Origin: Streptomyces sp. 1-11
Lineage (GTDB): Bacteria; Actinomycetota; Actinomycetes; Streptomycetales; Streptomycetaceae
DNA length: 64,000 bases
Assembly (NCBI RefSeq): GCF_007176755.1
Contig: NZ_BJTV01000007.1
Location: 62,001 to 126,000, forward strand
Direction of reading: 5' to 3'
A model generated the notes under the pieces. It did not search any database. It had not been told where the DNA came from and saw only the letters and a program-made list of their open reading frames with translations. The stretch's first letter is position 1. Every line of letters begins with the position of its first letter. This document shows positions 1 through 9,060 of this stretch, one piece after another. The translations under genes were made by a program, and so were the position numbers.

Positions 1-504
1 GGCCGACTGGACATCCTCGCCACCAACGCCCTCGGCCGCGCCCTGTACGCGCCCTTGTTCCCGAACGCGCAGGCGCGGACGACCAACATCGCCCGCTCAC
101 AGTTCCTGCTGCCAGGAGGCCGCGACTTCTTCCCCCAGTGGGAGGAGTCCGTGAACACCACGGTCGCTCTGCTGCGAACGGAAGCCGGACGCGCCCCCCA
201 CGACACCGAGCTGACCGGCCTGATCGGTGAACTCGTCACCCGCAGCGAAGAGTTCCGCACCGCCTGGGCCAAGCACAACGTCCGCCTGCACCACACCGGC
301 CGAAAGTCGTTCTGCCACCCCGCCGTCGGAGTCATCACCCTCGACTTCGACGCCATGGAACTCCCCGCCCAGCCAGGGCTCACCCTCACCGCCTACAGCG
401 CCGCCCCCGGCACACCCGACCACGACCTCCTGCGGCTCCTGGTCAACTGCGCCGCCACCGACGCCGGCCGGCTCACCGGAAACCCCGCTTCCCGCAAGGC
501 GTAG
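1..504 (+). CDS. XRE-family regulator, C-terminal MmyB-like ligand-binding domain (5' end outside window)
   Basis: The reading frame is open from base 1 and ends at TAG 502-504, so only the last 167 codons are present and the N-terminal helix-turn-helix lies outside the window. The visible part matches the MmyB-type domain that follows the XRE HTH in many actinomycete regulators: an N-DILATN-A motif at the start, an FF-W-E segment near residue 43, and the typical ending in which 'HP-VG-ITLDF' and 'L-AY-A-PGTPD-D-L-LL' blocks form the ligand pocket. The family is thought to bind a small hydrophobic ligand and repress or activate neighbouring oxidoreductase genes. The partner gene would be upstream, outside the window. 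It is convergent with the LysR gene that follows. Confidence 0.85.
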   Translation, partial: GRLDILATNALGRALYAPLFPNAQARTTNIARSQFLLPGGRDFFPQWEESVNTTVALLRTEAGRAPHDTELTGLIGELVTRSEEFRTAWAKHNVRLHHTGRKSFCHPAVGVITLDFDAMELPAQPGLTLTAYSAAPGTPDHDLLRLLVNCAATDAGRLTGNPASRKA

Positions 505-570
505 GCCCGCTGGACGCAGGCTGCGTGCCGCGCACCCGGGCCGTCTCCCGTCGGTTCCGCTCAGATGCGC

Positions 571-1530
571 TCAGTCGAGGACCGGGTGCAGCTCCGGGCG
601 GGACTCCCACCAGGCGCGGTAGAAGGTGCTGTCGGGGATGCTGTCGAGGTATGCGCGGGCCGCGGCCCGGTACAGCAGGCCGGCACGCTGCTCCGTGACC
701 GCGGCCCGGTTCCAGGCGATCCGAATGCGTTCGGTGAGCGGGTCGCCGGCCAGCGGGCGCAGGACCGTTCCCTCGACATGTGGAGAGGTGGGCTGGCACA
801 TGGAGATGGCCCGTCCGGCGGCGATCAGTTCCCAGCGCATCTTGCGGTCGGCGATCCGGTAGCGCAGTTTCGGCGTGAATCCGGCCTGGAGGCAGACGTC
901 GGTCATGGCCTCCGGGCCGCCGTCGTCGTCGTCGGTCAGCGCCGTCCAGGTTTCGCCCGCCAGGTCGGCGAGATCGATCTCCTCCTGCCCGGCCAGGGGG
1001 TGGGTGGCCGACAGGCGCACGCAGGCGGGTTCCTTCGGGATGAGGGTGCGGGCCGTCACGCCGTCGGGGAGCGGCACTTCGTGGCCGCCGACCTCTCCAT
1101 ACAGAATCGCGTCGTACTTTCCGGCACTGAGCATGCGGGTCAGCGTGGTCGCCGAGTGCTCGGTGGTGATGTCGATCTCGTGGCCGGGCAGTTCCTCCTC
1201 CAAGCGCCCGAACAGCCGGTCCACCAGGACGAGCATGATGCAGCCGAGCCGCAGTGTCGGATGCGGTGCGGCGGCTCGCGTGCCGGCCGCCAGGGCGTCC
1301 ATCTCGCCGAGCACCCGGCGCGCCACGGACAGCACGAACTCGCCCAGCGGGGTGGGCTCCACGCCGAGCCTGCCGCGCACGAACAGCTCGCCACCCGTGA
1401 CCTGTTCGATACGGCGTAGCTGCGCGGACAGGGCCGGCTGGGACACCCCGAGCCGAACCGCCGCACGCCCCACGCTGCCCGCTTCCGCTATCGCGCGGAC
1501 AGCTTCGAGATGCCTCAACTCCAGCTGCAT
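571..1530 (-). CDS. LysR-family transcriptional regulator
   Basis: The 319-residue product has the normal LysR length. The first 60 residues form a winged HTH beginning MQLELRHLEAVRAIAEAGSV, with the usual 'A-RLGVSQPALSAQLRRIE' recognition helix, followed by a periplasmic-binding-protein-like effector domain from about residue 90. It is divergent from the secreted M4 metalloprotease gene, and a perfect 18-bp palindrome lies between them. LysR regulators divergent from secreted metalloproteases are known in Streptomyces (the snpR/snpA arrangement), so regulation of the protease is the natural inference. The start at 1530 begins exactly where LysR homology begins; the ribosome site is weak (GGTGAA). 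Confidence 0.88.
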   Translation of the reverse strand: MQLELRHLEAVRAIAEAGSVGRAAVRLGVSQPALSAQLRRIEQVTGGELFVRGRLGVEPTPLGEFVLSVARRVLGEMDALAAGTRAAAPHPTLRLGCIMLVLVDRLFGRLEEELPGHEIDITTEHSATTLTRMLSAGKYDAILYGEVGGHEVPLPDGVTARTLIPKEPACVRLSATHPLAGQEEIDLADLAGETWTALTDDDDGGPEAMTDVCLQAGFTPKLRYRIADRKMRWELIAAGRAISMCQPTSPHVEGTVLRPLAGDPLTERIRIAWNRAAVTEQRAGLLYRAAARAYLDSIPDSTFYRAWWESRPELHPVLD

Positions 1531-1585
1531 TTCACCAGCATAGGCAGGGGGCGACAGGCGGCCCGGAGGGACCGGGGCGGGCGCT

Positions 1586-1603
1586 CATAACACCGGTGTT
1601 ATG
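1586..1603. promoter_or_regulatory. Perfect 18-bp palindrome, candidate LysR operator
   Basis: The sequence CATAACACCGGTGTTATG is a perfect inverted repeat (9+9, no spacer). It sits between the LysR start (1530) and the protease start (1687). It contains a T-N11-A arrangement (T1588 to A1601 spans the dyad) of the kind LysR proteins bind. It is the only strong dyad in this intergenic region. Confidence 0.6.
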
Positions 1604-1686
1604 GGCAAAGGGATGTCCCCTTCTTGCCATGCCCACGCTCATACTCGGCGCATTCCACCGTCTCCCTTCACGGATCTGGAGCAGAA

Positions 1687-4068
1687 GTGCACCCCATCAG
1701 ACTCACGGCCGCCCTCGCGGCGCTCGCGCTGACGGCGGGTGTCGCCGGCACCCTCGCGGGCACCGCGGCTGCCGCCGACCGAGCCACCGCGCACCACCTC
1801 AGCCCCGTGCGCGGCGGCGCGCTGGAGGCCAGGCTCAGCCCGGCGCAGCACAAGGCGCTGATCAGCAGCGCCCAGCAGAAGACCGCCGAGACCGCGCGCT
1901 CCCTCGGCCTCGGCGCCAAGGAGAAGCTGGTCGTCCGGGACGTCGTCAAGGATGCCGACGGCACGCTGCACACGCGTTACGAACGCACCTACGCCGGGCT
2001 GCCCGTGCTCGGCGGCGACCTCGTGGTGCACACCCCGCCGGCCTCCGTGGCCAAGGGCACGGTGAGCACCACGTTCAACAGCAAGCGCACGGTCAAGGTC
2101 GCCTCCACCACCGCGACCTTCGCCAAGTCCGCCGCCGAGACCAAGGCCCTGAAGACCGCCAAGGCCCTCGACGCGAAGCAGCCCGCCGCCGACAGCGCCC
2201 GCAAGGTGATCTGGGCCGGCGACGGCACCCCGAAGCTCGCCTGGGAGACGGTGGTCAGCGGCCTCCAGGACGACGGCACGCCCAGCCGGCTGCACGTCAT
2301 CACGGACGCCACCACCGGCAAGGAGCTGTACCGCTACCAGGCCATCGAGACCGGCGTCGGCAGAACCCACTACAGCGGCCAGGTTTCGCTCACCACGACC
2401 CAGTCGGGTTCTGCGTACACCCTGACCGACGGCGTACGCGGCGGGCACAAGACGTACAACCTGAACCACGCCACCTCCGGCACCGGCACGCTCTTCTCGC
2501 AGACCAGCGACACCTGGGGTGACGGCACCAACTCCACCGCCGCCACGGCCGGCGCGGACGCCGCCTACGGCGCGCAGGAGACCTGGGACTTCTACAAGGA
2601 CACGTTCGGGCGCAGCGGCATCAAGAACGACGGCAAGGCCGCCTACTCCCGCGTCCACTACGGCAACGCGTACGCCAACGCGTACTGGGACGACAGCTGC
2701 TTCTGCATGACCTACGGCGACGGCACCGGGAACAACGACCCGCTGACCTCCCTGGACGTGGCCGGTCACGAGATGAGCCACGGTGTCACCTCCAACACCG
2801 CGGGCCTCAACTACAGCGGCGAGTCCGGCGGTCTGAACGAGGCGACCTCCGACATCTTCGGCACGGGCGTGGAGTTCTACGCGAACAACTCCACCGACGT
2901 CGGCGACTACCTCATCGGCGAGAAGGTCGACATCCGCGGCGACGGCTCGCCGCTGCGCTACATGGACAAGCCCAGCAAGGACGGCAGTTCCGCCGACAGT
3001 TGGTACTCCGGCGTCGGCAACCTGGACGTGCACTACTCCTCGGGCCCGGCGAATCACATGTTCTACCTGCTGTCCGAGGGCAGCGGCACCAAGACGATCA
3101 ACGGGGTCACCTACAACAGCCCGACCTCCGACGGTGTCGCCGTCGCCGGCATCGGCCGCGACGCCGCCCTGAAGATCTGGTACAAGGCGCTGACGTCGTA
3201 CATGACGTCCAGCACCAACTACACCGGTGCCCGCACCGCAGCTCTCAACGCGGCTTCCGCGCTGTACGGCACCAACTCCGCCGAGTACGCCGGGGTGGGC
3301 AACGCCTTCGCCGGCATCAACGTCGGCAGCCACATCAACCCGCCCAGCAGCGGCGTGACCGTCACCAGCCCGGGCAACCAGTCGTCGGCCGTGGGCACCG
3401 CGGTCAGCCTCCAGGTACAGGCGTCCAGCAGCAACAGCGGCGCCCTCACCTACAGCGCCACCGGCCTGCCGGCCGGCCTCTCGATCAACAGCTCCACCGG
3501 CCTGATCTCCGGCACGCCCACGACGGCCGGAACGTACAGCGCCACCGTCACGGTCAAGGACGCCACCGGCGCGACCGGCACCGCCGCCTTCACCTGGACC
3601 GTCAGCACCAGCGGCGGCGGTTGCTCCTCGACGCAACTACTCGCCAACCCCGGCTTCGAGTCGGGCAACACCGGCTGGACCAACAGCGGCGTCATCAACA
3701 ACGACACCCGTGAGCCGGCCCACGGCGGCTCCTACACGGCCTGGCTCAACGGCTGGGGCTCCGCGCACACCGACACCCTTTCCCAGACGGTGACGATCCC
3801 CGCGGGCTGCAAGGCGACCCTGACCTTCTACCTGCACATCGACACCGCGGAGAGCGGCAGCACCGTGTACGACAAGCTGACGGTGACCGCTGGTTCGAAG
3901 ACCCTCGCGACGTACTCGAACGCCAACGCGGCCTCCGGGTACAGCCAGAAGTCCTTCGACCTGTCCTCGCTGGCGGGCCAGACGGTCACCCTGAAGTTCA
4001 CCGGCGTCGAGGACGCCTACCTCGCGACCGACTTCGTCGTGGACGACACCGCCCTGACAACCGGCTGA
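1687..4068 (+). CDS. Secreted M4-family (thermolysin-like) neutral metalloprotease
   Basis: The 793-residue precursor starts at GTG 1687, five bases after GGAG 1678-1681; an ATG 21 codons upstream lacks a ribosome site. Residues 1-30 are a signal peptide (HPIRLTAALAALAL... AAAAD). The FTP and PepSY-type propeptide covers roughly 40-220, and the M4 catalytic domain roughly 220-550. The zinc motif HEMSH is at 361-365 and the third ligand Glu, in GGLNEATSD, is at 385, which is exactly the thermolysin spacing of 24 residues. After the catalytic domain come an Ig-like putative domain ('GLPAGLSINSSTGLISGTP', He_PIG type) and a C-terminal beta-sandwich carbohydrate- or proprotein-type domain. The protein digests extracellular protein. 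It is probably controlled by the divergent LysR gene. Confidence 0.95.
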   Translation: MHPIRLTAALAALALTAGVAGTLAGTAAAADRATAHHLSPVRGGALEARLSPAQHKALISSAQQKTAETARSLGLGAKEKLVVRDVVKDADGTLHTRYERTYAGLPVLGGDLVVHTPPASVAKGTVSTTFNSKRTVKVASTTATFAKSAAETKALKTAKALDAKQPAADSARKVIWAGDGTPKLAWETVVSGLQDDGTPSRLHVITDATTGKELYRYQAIETGVGRTHYSGQVSLTTTQSGSAYTLTDGVRGGHKTYNLNHATSGTGTLFSQTSDTWGDGTNSTAATAGADAAYGAQETWDFYKDTFGRSGIKNDGKAAYSRVHYGNAYANAYWDDSCFCMTYGDGTGNNDPLTSLDVAGHEMSHGVTSNTAGLNYSGESGGLNEATSDIFGTGVEFYANNSTDVGDYLIGEKVDIRGDGSPLRYMDKPSKDGSSADSWYSGVGNLDVHYSSGPANHMFYLLSEGSGTKTINGVTYNSPTSDGVAVAGIGRDAALKIWYKALTSYMTSSTNYTGARTAALNAASALYGTNSAEYAGVGNAFAGINVGSHINPPSSGVTVTSPGNQSSAVGTAVSLQVQASSSNSGALTYSATGLPAGLSINSSTGLISGTPTTAGTYSATVTVKDATGATGTAAFTWTVSTSGGGCSSTQLLANPGFESGNTGWTNSGVINNDTREPAHGGSYTAWLNGWGSAHTDTLSQTVTIPAGCKATLTFYLHIDTAESGSTVYDKLTVTAGSKTLATYSNANAASGYSQKSFDLSSLAGQTVTLKFTGVEDAYLATDFVVDDTALTTG

Positions 4069-4373
4069 TCACGTCTCGGCGGACATGCCCCGGTCGTGCC
4101 GCGAAGACGCGTGCGAATGCGCGAACGTTCTGAGTCACCGCTGACGCGTCACGCGGCACGCGGATCTGGGTCGGCGTGCCCGAAGAGGCCGAACCTGTCA
4201 CCCACGTGTCGCCTTGGGAGACCGGTGATCAGGGGCTTCAGTCCGGGGTCGGTCGGGCATCCGACCGGCCCCGGTGCGCGTGTTACCGTCGTCGCGGAGG
4301 CTCATATGTGCCTGCCCCGGACGAGATGTGCGCCGTACCCGGCCCGCCAAGACGACGCACTCGAGGAGACGTC
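4069..4373. other. Intergenic region, no gene recognised
   Basis: About 305 bases lie between the protease stop and the hydrolase start. I see no coding signal with a ribosome site. A 10-bp palindrome TGACGCGTCA occurs at 4142-4151 and resembles half of the operators near 57.1 kb, but a single copy is not evidence of function. Confidence 0.5.
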
Positions 4374-5252
4374 ATGGGTCTCGGCACCTCCCTGATCGAC
4401 TTCACCGGAGCGACTCCCAGGCCCCGCGCGCTGGATGTCCGGTGGATCCACGGCTCGCCGTCGGCCAAGCACAACACCGACCCGGACATCCAGGTCCACA
4501 GCTATGACGAGCACACGTTCATCCTGCGGCAGAACATGGCCATCGACTACGAGGCGCCGTTCCTGTTCCTGCTGTTCGGCAATGAGCAGGCGGTGCTGAT
4601 CAACACCGGCGCCACCGCGTCCGCCGAGTTCTTCCCTCTCCGCCAGGTGGTCGACGGGCTGATGGAGTCCTGGCTCGCGCGCCACCCTCGACGCGCATAC
4701 CAACTGCTGGTGCTGCACACCCACCCGCACGGTGATCATGTCGCGGGCGACGGCCAGTTCACCGATCGTCCCGACACCACGGTGGTCAGTGCGGACCCGG
4801 CCGCCGCCTGGCCGTTTCTCGGATTCGCCACCGATCCTGATGCCGTGGCGCGGGTCGACCTCGGGGGGCGGGTGCTGGAGTGCCTGGCGACCCCGGGCCA
4901 CCACGAAGCGGCGGTGACGTTCTACGATCCGTGGACCGGGTTCCTCCTCACCGGTGACACGGTCTATCCCGGCCGGCTCTACATCCAGGACTGGCAGGCA
5001 TTCATCAGGACGATCGATCGCCTGATCGACTTCTGCGACCACCGGACGGTCACCCATGTGCTCGGCTGCCACATCGAAATGTCCCGGGAACCTGGTGTGG
5101 ACTATCCGATCCGCACCGTCTATCAGCCCGATGAGCCCCCGCTGCAGATGACCGTCGACCACCTGCGCGAGATCCGCGCAGCGCTTGCGGAGATCGGTGA
5201 CCGGCCCAGCCGCCGGGCCTTCCCGCTCTTCGTTCTGTGCCCCAGTACATGA
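4374..5252 (+). CDS. Metallo-beta-lactamase-fold hydrolase
   Basis: The 292-residue protein starts at ATG 4374, six bases after GAGGAG; the in-frame region upstream has no coding character. The metal-binding signature HTHPHGDH is at residues 115-122, which supplies the H-x-H-x-D-H ligands, and a later 'TPGHHEAAVTFYD' and 'LTGDTVYPG' provide the further His and Asp ligands of the fold. The substrate is not evident; glyoxalase II-like, lactonase-like and beta-lactamase-like hydrolases all share these motifs. No signal peptide is seen, so it is cytoplasmic. It stands alone, without operon partners. Confidence 0.85.
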   Translation: MGLGTSLIDFTGATPRPRALDVRWIHGSPSAKHNTDPDIQVHSYDEHTFILRQNMAIDYEAPFLFLLFGNEQAVLINTGATASAEFFPLRQVVDGLMESWLARHPRRAYQLLVLHTHPHGDHVAGDGQFTDRPDTTVVSADPAAAWPFLGFATDPDAVARVDLGGRVLECLATPGHHEAAVTFYDPWTGFLLTGDTVYPGRLYIQDWQAFIRTIDRLIDFCDHRTVTHVLGCHIEMSREPGVDYPIRTVYQPDEPPLQMTVDHLREIRAALAEIGDRPSRRAFPLFVLCPST

Positions 5253-5582
5253 GCGGTATGAGACATGAGCGGGTCGCTCGGGCAGACGCCGAACGTGGCT
5301 GCCGTCCGGAAGACCAGTCAAGATCCACCGAGTCACGGGTTCGTCCCAGCGGGCGCCGGCCTTCGACGGGTGGAAAGGGGCGCGGCCGGTGGTGGCGCGC
5401 GGTCTGTCACGAGGCGTGTAACAGGCATGTACCCAGCGGGCGGTCGGGGGAACGGCTCGCCGTGACTGGCCGGTCCTCTTGGTCAGAAACGCTCGCCGGT
5501 ACCAACCTCCACCGACTCGTGTGGAGGCGTGCAGGACGGTACCGAGCGGCCGGTCCCCACAACCGATCCGAGGAAAAAGACG
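5253..5582. other. Intergenic region, no gene recognised
   Basis: About 330 bases precede the DUF4232 lipoprotein. Both strands hold only short open frames without ribosome sites. The promoter of the lipoprotein gene is presumably here, but I cannot place it. Confidence 0.4.
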
Positions 5583-6284
5583 ATGCGCGTTCACAAGCTC
5601 ACCCTCGCCGCTCTGGCCGTCGCCGCGAGCCTCTCGCTCACCGCCTGTCAGAGCGACGACGGCGGCACGACGGGACAGAGCGACCCGTCGGCCGCGTCCA
5701 CCGCTTCCTCCCCGGACGGCGGCAAGGGCGCGGACGGCGGCTCCGGTCAGGGCGGCGGCGCGCAGGACTCCGACAGCGCCGGGAAGGGCTCAGCGGGCGA
5801 GAGCGCCTCCGCGCAGGGCACGGCCGCGAGCAGCGGCTCCGGTGCGGCAGGCGGGACCGGCAAGGCCGCCAGGTGCCGTACCGACGAGCTGGAGATCACG
5901 GCGGTGGACAGCACCGTCGACGGCGACCCCGACCGCACCGTCGCGGTGACGATGAGGAACCACGGCGGCCACGACTGCACGATCTCGGGGTACGCGGGCG
6001 TCGACCTGAAGCTGAAGGAGGGCTCGTTGTCCGCGAAGCGCACGGGGGAGAAGGCCACCTCGGCGGTCCTCAAGAACGGGCAGTCGATCGCCTTCGGCAT
6101 CCACTACCCGTCCAACGACTCGGGCGGCTCCGGCGTCCGCGTCACGGGGCTGCAGGTGACGCCGCCGAACGAGACCAGGACGGTCACCCTCAAGTGGCCC
6201 GGCGCCGCCACGCTGCCCGTCACGGACGACACCGCCTCCCAGGTGACGGTCGGCCCGGTGGGCAGCGCGGGCCAGGGCGGCTGA
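5583..6284 (+). CDS. DUF4232-type secreted lipoprotein
   Basis: The 233-residue product starts at ATG 5583 after GAGGAAAAAG. It has a lipoprotein signal peptide with lipobox LTAC, so Cys22 should be lipidated. A low-complexity linker rich in Gly, Ser, Ala and Asp runs to about residue 95 and would hold the domain away from the membrane. The C-terminal 135 residues (from 'CRTDELEI') match the DUF4232 beta-sandwich pattern, with a conserved Cys pair ('RCRTDEL' and 'HDCTISGY') and a 'L-NG-SIAFGIHY' strand. DUF4232 lipoproteins are very common in Streptomyces; their function is unknown. Confidence 0.85.
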   Translation: MRVHKLTLAALAVAASLSLTACQSDDGGTTGQSDPSAASTASSPDGGKGADGGSGQGGGAQDSDSAGKGSAGESASAQGTAASSGSGAAGGTGKAARCRTDELEITAVDSTVDGDPDRTVAVTMRNHGGHDCTISGYAGVDLKLKEGSLSAKRTGEKATSAVLKNGQSIAFGIHYPSNDSGGSGVRVTGLQVTPPNETRTVTLKWPGAATLPVTDDTASQVTVGPVGSAGQGG

Positions 6285-6300
6285 CCGTACACCCGAGGGG

Positions 6301-6315
6301 CGGCCGTGCCGGCCG
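6301..6315. terminator. Short GC hairpin between convergent genes
   Basis: CGGCCG-TGC-CGGCCG forms a 6-bp stem with a 3-base loop just after the lipoprotein gene and before the end of the convergent methyltransferase gene. There is no U-tract, as is usual in Streptomyces. Confidence 0.35.
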
Positions 6316-6330
6316 ACGCTGATGCGGGCC

Positions 6331-7071
6331 TCACGGTTTGTGGGTCACCCAGAGCAGTTCCGCCGGCCAGCGGTGTGCCCAGTCGGGCGGCTCGGTTTCG
6401 TTGTAGCCGTTGGGGGTTCCGGGTTCGGGCCGCGGCTCGATGAGGTCGTCGATGACGAAACCCGCACCGCGCAGGACCCTGACCCAGTCGCCGTAGGTGA
6501 GCTGATAGCTGGTCGCGCCGTCGCCTTCGGCGATGGTGTCCAGCCCGAAGTAGTCCTGCTGCAGCGTCGTGGTCACGCGGCCGGCGGCTTCGTCGTAACA
6601 GGCTTCGAACCACGGGCTGGCGACGTTGAACACCAGGCGTCCACCGCGGCGCAGGACGCGTGCGGCCTGGGGCACGGCCAGGTGCGGGGGAGCCCAGCTG
6701 AGCCCACCGAAGTCGCAGAACACCACGTCGAAGCTGTCGGCGGCGAAGGGGAGTCGTTCGGCGGCGCCTTGCACCAGCGGGTAGCGGGCCGCTCCCATCG
6801 CGGTTGCGGCCGCGGTGAGTTGGGCTTCGGACAGGTCGAGCCCGACCACGGTGGCGCCCTCGGCGGCGAGCGCCCTGGACCACTGGCCGGCGCCGCAGCC
6901 GAGTTCCAGGACGCGCTTGCCGGTGACGTCGCCCAGGGCGTGCAGGTGGGCGTCGGGGATGGAGTACATGCCCCACAGTCGGGGTGCGGCGCCTATTTGC
7001 GGGTCGTGCTTGTGCTGGTAGTCGCTGCTGATCCGGTTCCAGAGCCGCCGGTTGGCGGGGATGCTGTCCAC
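6331..7071 (-). CDS. Class I SAM-dependent methyltransferase
   Basis: The 246-residue product starts at GTG 7071, preceded by GGAG seven bases upstream. A start 32 codons earlier is possible but reads through sequence without homology. Motif I (VLELGCGAGQW) is near residue 54, followed by the acidic residue of motif II (VVGLDLSEAQL) and the post-I 'ERLPFAADSFDVVF' block. This is a Methyltransf_11/25-type Rossmann fold. The sequence resembles UbiE/BioC-like small-molecule methyltransferases, but no neighbour reveals the substrate. It is a single gene, convergent with the lipoprotein. Confidence 0.88.
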   Translation of the reverse strand: MDSIPANRRLWNRISSDYQHKHDPQIGAAPRLWGMYSIPDAHLHALGDVTGKRVLELGCGAGQWSRALAAEGATVVGLDLSEAQLTAAATAMGAARYPLVQGAAERLPFAADSFDVVFCDFGGLSWAPPHLAVPQAARVLRRGGRLVFNVASPWFEACYDEAAGRVTTTLQQDYFGLDTIAEGDGATSYQLTYGDWVRVLRGAGFVIDDLIEPRPEPGTPNGYNETEPPDWAHRWPAELLWVTHKP

Positions 7072-7274
7072 GCGCCGACTCCAGCACTGCCTGCTAGGAC
7101 CGGTCAACACGATTAGGGCGCTGCCCGGCCCCGGATGGGAAGCGACCTGCAGGTGGTCAATGTGCACGTGGCTAACGTGTACCGCCGCGGGCGTGGCCGA
7201 TTCGTTCAGGCGGGTCTGCCCGGAGCGCCGCCGAACCGGTGGTCGCTTCGGGATGCGTCGAATTCACCGCCCGC

Positions 7275-8558
7275 TCAGGTGGTTCGGCGGGTCGGCGGCA
7301 GCTCCTGTGCGGGTGCCGGAGTGTTTCCGCGCCTGCGGGCGGAGGCCGACGCGGAGACCTCGTCACCGACGTCACCCCGGACAGCCTTGGACGCATCTGC
7401 GGTGCGGGACGGCCGACTTGACCTGAGCAGGGCGAGCGGGGCGAGCGCGAGGGCGGCGACTGCCGCGGCGACCAGGGGCAGGAGGGTGAGCGAAGCGAAG
7501 GTGGAGAGGAGACTCCCGAGACCGGCGCCGACGCCGATGCCCAGGTTGAGGACCGTGACGAGGATGCTGCCCGCGGTGTTGCGGAATCCTCCGGAGGCCA
7601 CCCGCATCACGTGGGCCTGGAGCACGACGGGGAGCACCCCGATCAGCGCGCCCCACAACGTCACCATGACGACGTAGACGTCAGGACCGCTGCGCAGCCC
7701 CATTCCGGCGAGGGACGCGGCCAGCGCGAGCGCGGTGACCGGCAGCGCGGAGGCGGCCCAGCGATCGCTGATCCGACCCGCCACGAGGACCCCGGCGAGA
7801 CCACCGATCCCACTCGCGAGCAGCACCCCCGGCATCGAGTCCGCGCCGATCCCGGCGACTGCGTCGCTGACAGGCACCACGAAGGTGAACACGGCGTAGT
7901 AACCGACCAGGGAGAAGAAGCCACCACCAGCCACCAGGAGCACCGACCGGGCCGACCGGTCCCATCGCTCGGCCTCTGGCCGGGCCGACCCGCGGTCGAT
8001 TCCCGGCACCAGGACCGCGATCGCGGCCGTGCAGGCGATGCAGGCGACAGCGAGTGCGGCGAAGGTCACCCGCCAGCCGACCCGGTGTGCCACCTCGGTT
8101 CCGACGGGCAGGCCGACAAGGCCCGCGAGAGTGGGCCCGGCCAGGACGATCGACAGAGCACGCCCGACCCGGTCGGGAGTGACCAGCGAGGCGGCGTAGG
8201 AGACCACCACGGCCCAGAACAGGCCGTGGGCGGACGCCGCGACCATCCTCGCGGCCAGTGCCGCGCCGTACGTCGGCGCCAGCGCTGTCAGGAGGTTCGC
8301 GGCCGCCATGACGAGAAGACTGGCGAGCACCACCGACTTGCGCGGCCAGCGCATGGTCAGGCGCACCAGCGGGATGCTCGTCAGGGCGATCGTGCCTGCC
8401 CACCCGGTCACCAGCAGGCCGGCAGTCGCCCCGGAAACCGAGAGCGAGGAGCTCAGGGAATCCAGGACGCCCGTCGGCATCATCTCCGCGCTCACAGTCG
8501 TGAAGGTCGCGGCGCTGAGCGCCAGCAGCGGCACGAGGAAGCTGTTTGATCTGGTCAT
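7275..8558 (-). CDS. MFS transporter, DHA1 drug-efflux type
   Basis: The 427-residue protein has the 12 hydrophobic segments of an MFS pump, with the AraJ/CmlA-like first helix 'FLVPLLALSAATFTTVSAE' and 'MMPTGVL' loop. The ATG at 8558 is preferred over an in-frame ATG at 8597, because the earlier one lies in the MerR-type promoter. The chosen start has no ribosome site; it lies seven bases after the TAAGTT -10 box, so the mRNA is probably leaderless. It is divergent from a MerR regulator. The arrangement suggests inducible export of a toxic small molecule; the substrate is unknown. Confidence 0.88.
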   Translation of the reverse strand: MTRSNSFLVPLLALSAATFTTVSAEMMPTGVLDSLSSSLSVSGATAGLLVTGWAGTIALTSIPLVRLTMRWPRKSVVLASLLVMAAANLLTALAPTYGAALAARMVAASAHGLFWAVVVSYAASLVTPDRVGRALSIVLAGPTLAGLVGLPVGTEVAHRVGWRVTFAALAVACIACTAAIAVLVPGIDRGSARPEAERWDRSARSVLLVAGGGFFSLVGYYAVFTFVVPVSDAVAGIGADSMPGVLLASGIGGLAGVLVAGRISDRWAASALPVTALALAASLAGMGLRSGPDVYVVMVTLWGALIGVLPVVLQAHVMRVASGGFRNTAGSILVTVLNLGIGVGAGLGSLLSTFASLTLLPLVAAAVAALALAPLALLRSSRPSRTADASKAVRGDVGDEVSASASARRRGNTPAPAQELPPTRRTT

Positions 8559-8565
8559 GCCCGCG

Positions 8566-8598
8566 AACTTAGACTTTGACGTCAATGTCAATGTCAAG
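8566..8598 (-). promoter_or_regulatory. MerR-type promoter with elongated spacer for the MFS gene
   Basis: Reading leftward, a -35 box TTGACA (8592-8597) and a -10 box TAAGTT (8566-8571) are separated by 20 bp, longer than the normal 17. A near-perfect palindrome GACTTTGAC/GTCAATGTC (8572-8589, one mismatch) fills the spacer. A long spacer containing a dyad is the hallmark of MerR-family activation. GTCAA(T/G) is repeated three times at 8581-8598. Confidence 0.65.
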
Positions 8599-8614
8599 CC
8601 CGATGAGGTCGGCC

Positions 8615-8968
8615 ATGAAGATCGGTGAGCTGGCGAAACGCGCGGGGACCTCTACGCGGATGCTGCGCTACTACGAGGCGCAGGGCCTTCTGCGCTCCGA
8701 GCGAGGCGCGAACGGCTACCGCTACTTCCAGGAAAGCGACATCGAGCGTGCCCGGACCATCGCGAGTCTGATCCGGTCAGGACTGCCGACCAGGCTGATC
8801 CAGGTCCTGCTCTCCGCCCAGGACCGGCCTGACGACTGGACCGACGCGTGCGATCATCAGTTCGCCGCGCTTCTGCGCGCCGAGTTGAGCGCCCTGGACG
8901 ACAAGATCGCCTGCCTGTCCCGAAGCCGAACCGCTGTGAACGCCTACCTGGAACGCGCCGCCGGCTAG
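8615..8968 (+). CDS. MerR-family transcriptional regulator
   Basis: The 117-residue protein begins MKIGELAKRAGTSTRMLRYY, a textbook MerR HTH, followed by 'L-RSERGANGYRYF' in the wing. The C-terminal half is a short dimerisation helix. It has no Cys cluster of the SoxR type and no metal-site Cys pair, so a small organic inducer is more likely than a metal or redox signal. ATG 8615 coincides with the start of family homology. It is divergent from the MFS pump and very probably controls it and itself through the intergenic dyad. Confidence 0.9.
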   Translation: MKIGELAKRAGTSTRMLRYYEAQGLLRSERGANGYRYFQESDIERARTIASLIRSGLPTRLIQVLLSAQDRPDDWTDACDHQFAALLRAELSALDDKIACLSRSRTAVNAYLERAAG

Positions 8969-9060
8969 GACCTTCCGCACTCGAGGTCTCCGAGCGCTCT
9001 GCATGCAGCCCGAAACCGAGGGCGCCACCGTCCAGGACACCTGCAGACAGGCCCCGGCTG

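Noticed and set aside
1639..3636. A 665-codon leftward frame
   Set aside because: It is the antisense of the M4 protease gene; Gly/Arg/Val-rich composition, no ribosome site and no recognisable domain.
4142..4151. TGACGCGTCA near the metallo-hydrolase gene as part of the 57-58 kb regulon
   Set aside because: It is a single 10-bp palindrome without a partner arm, and such CG-containing palindromes are expected by chance in this DNA.
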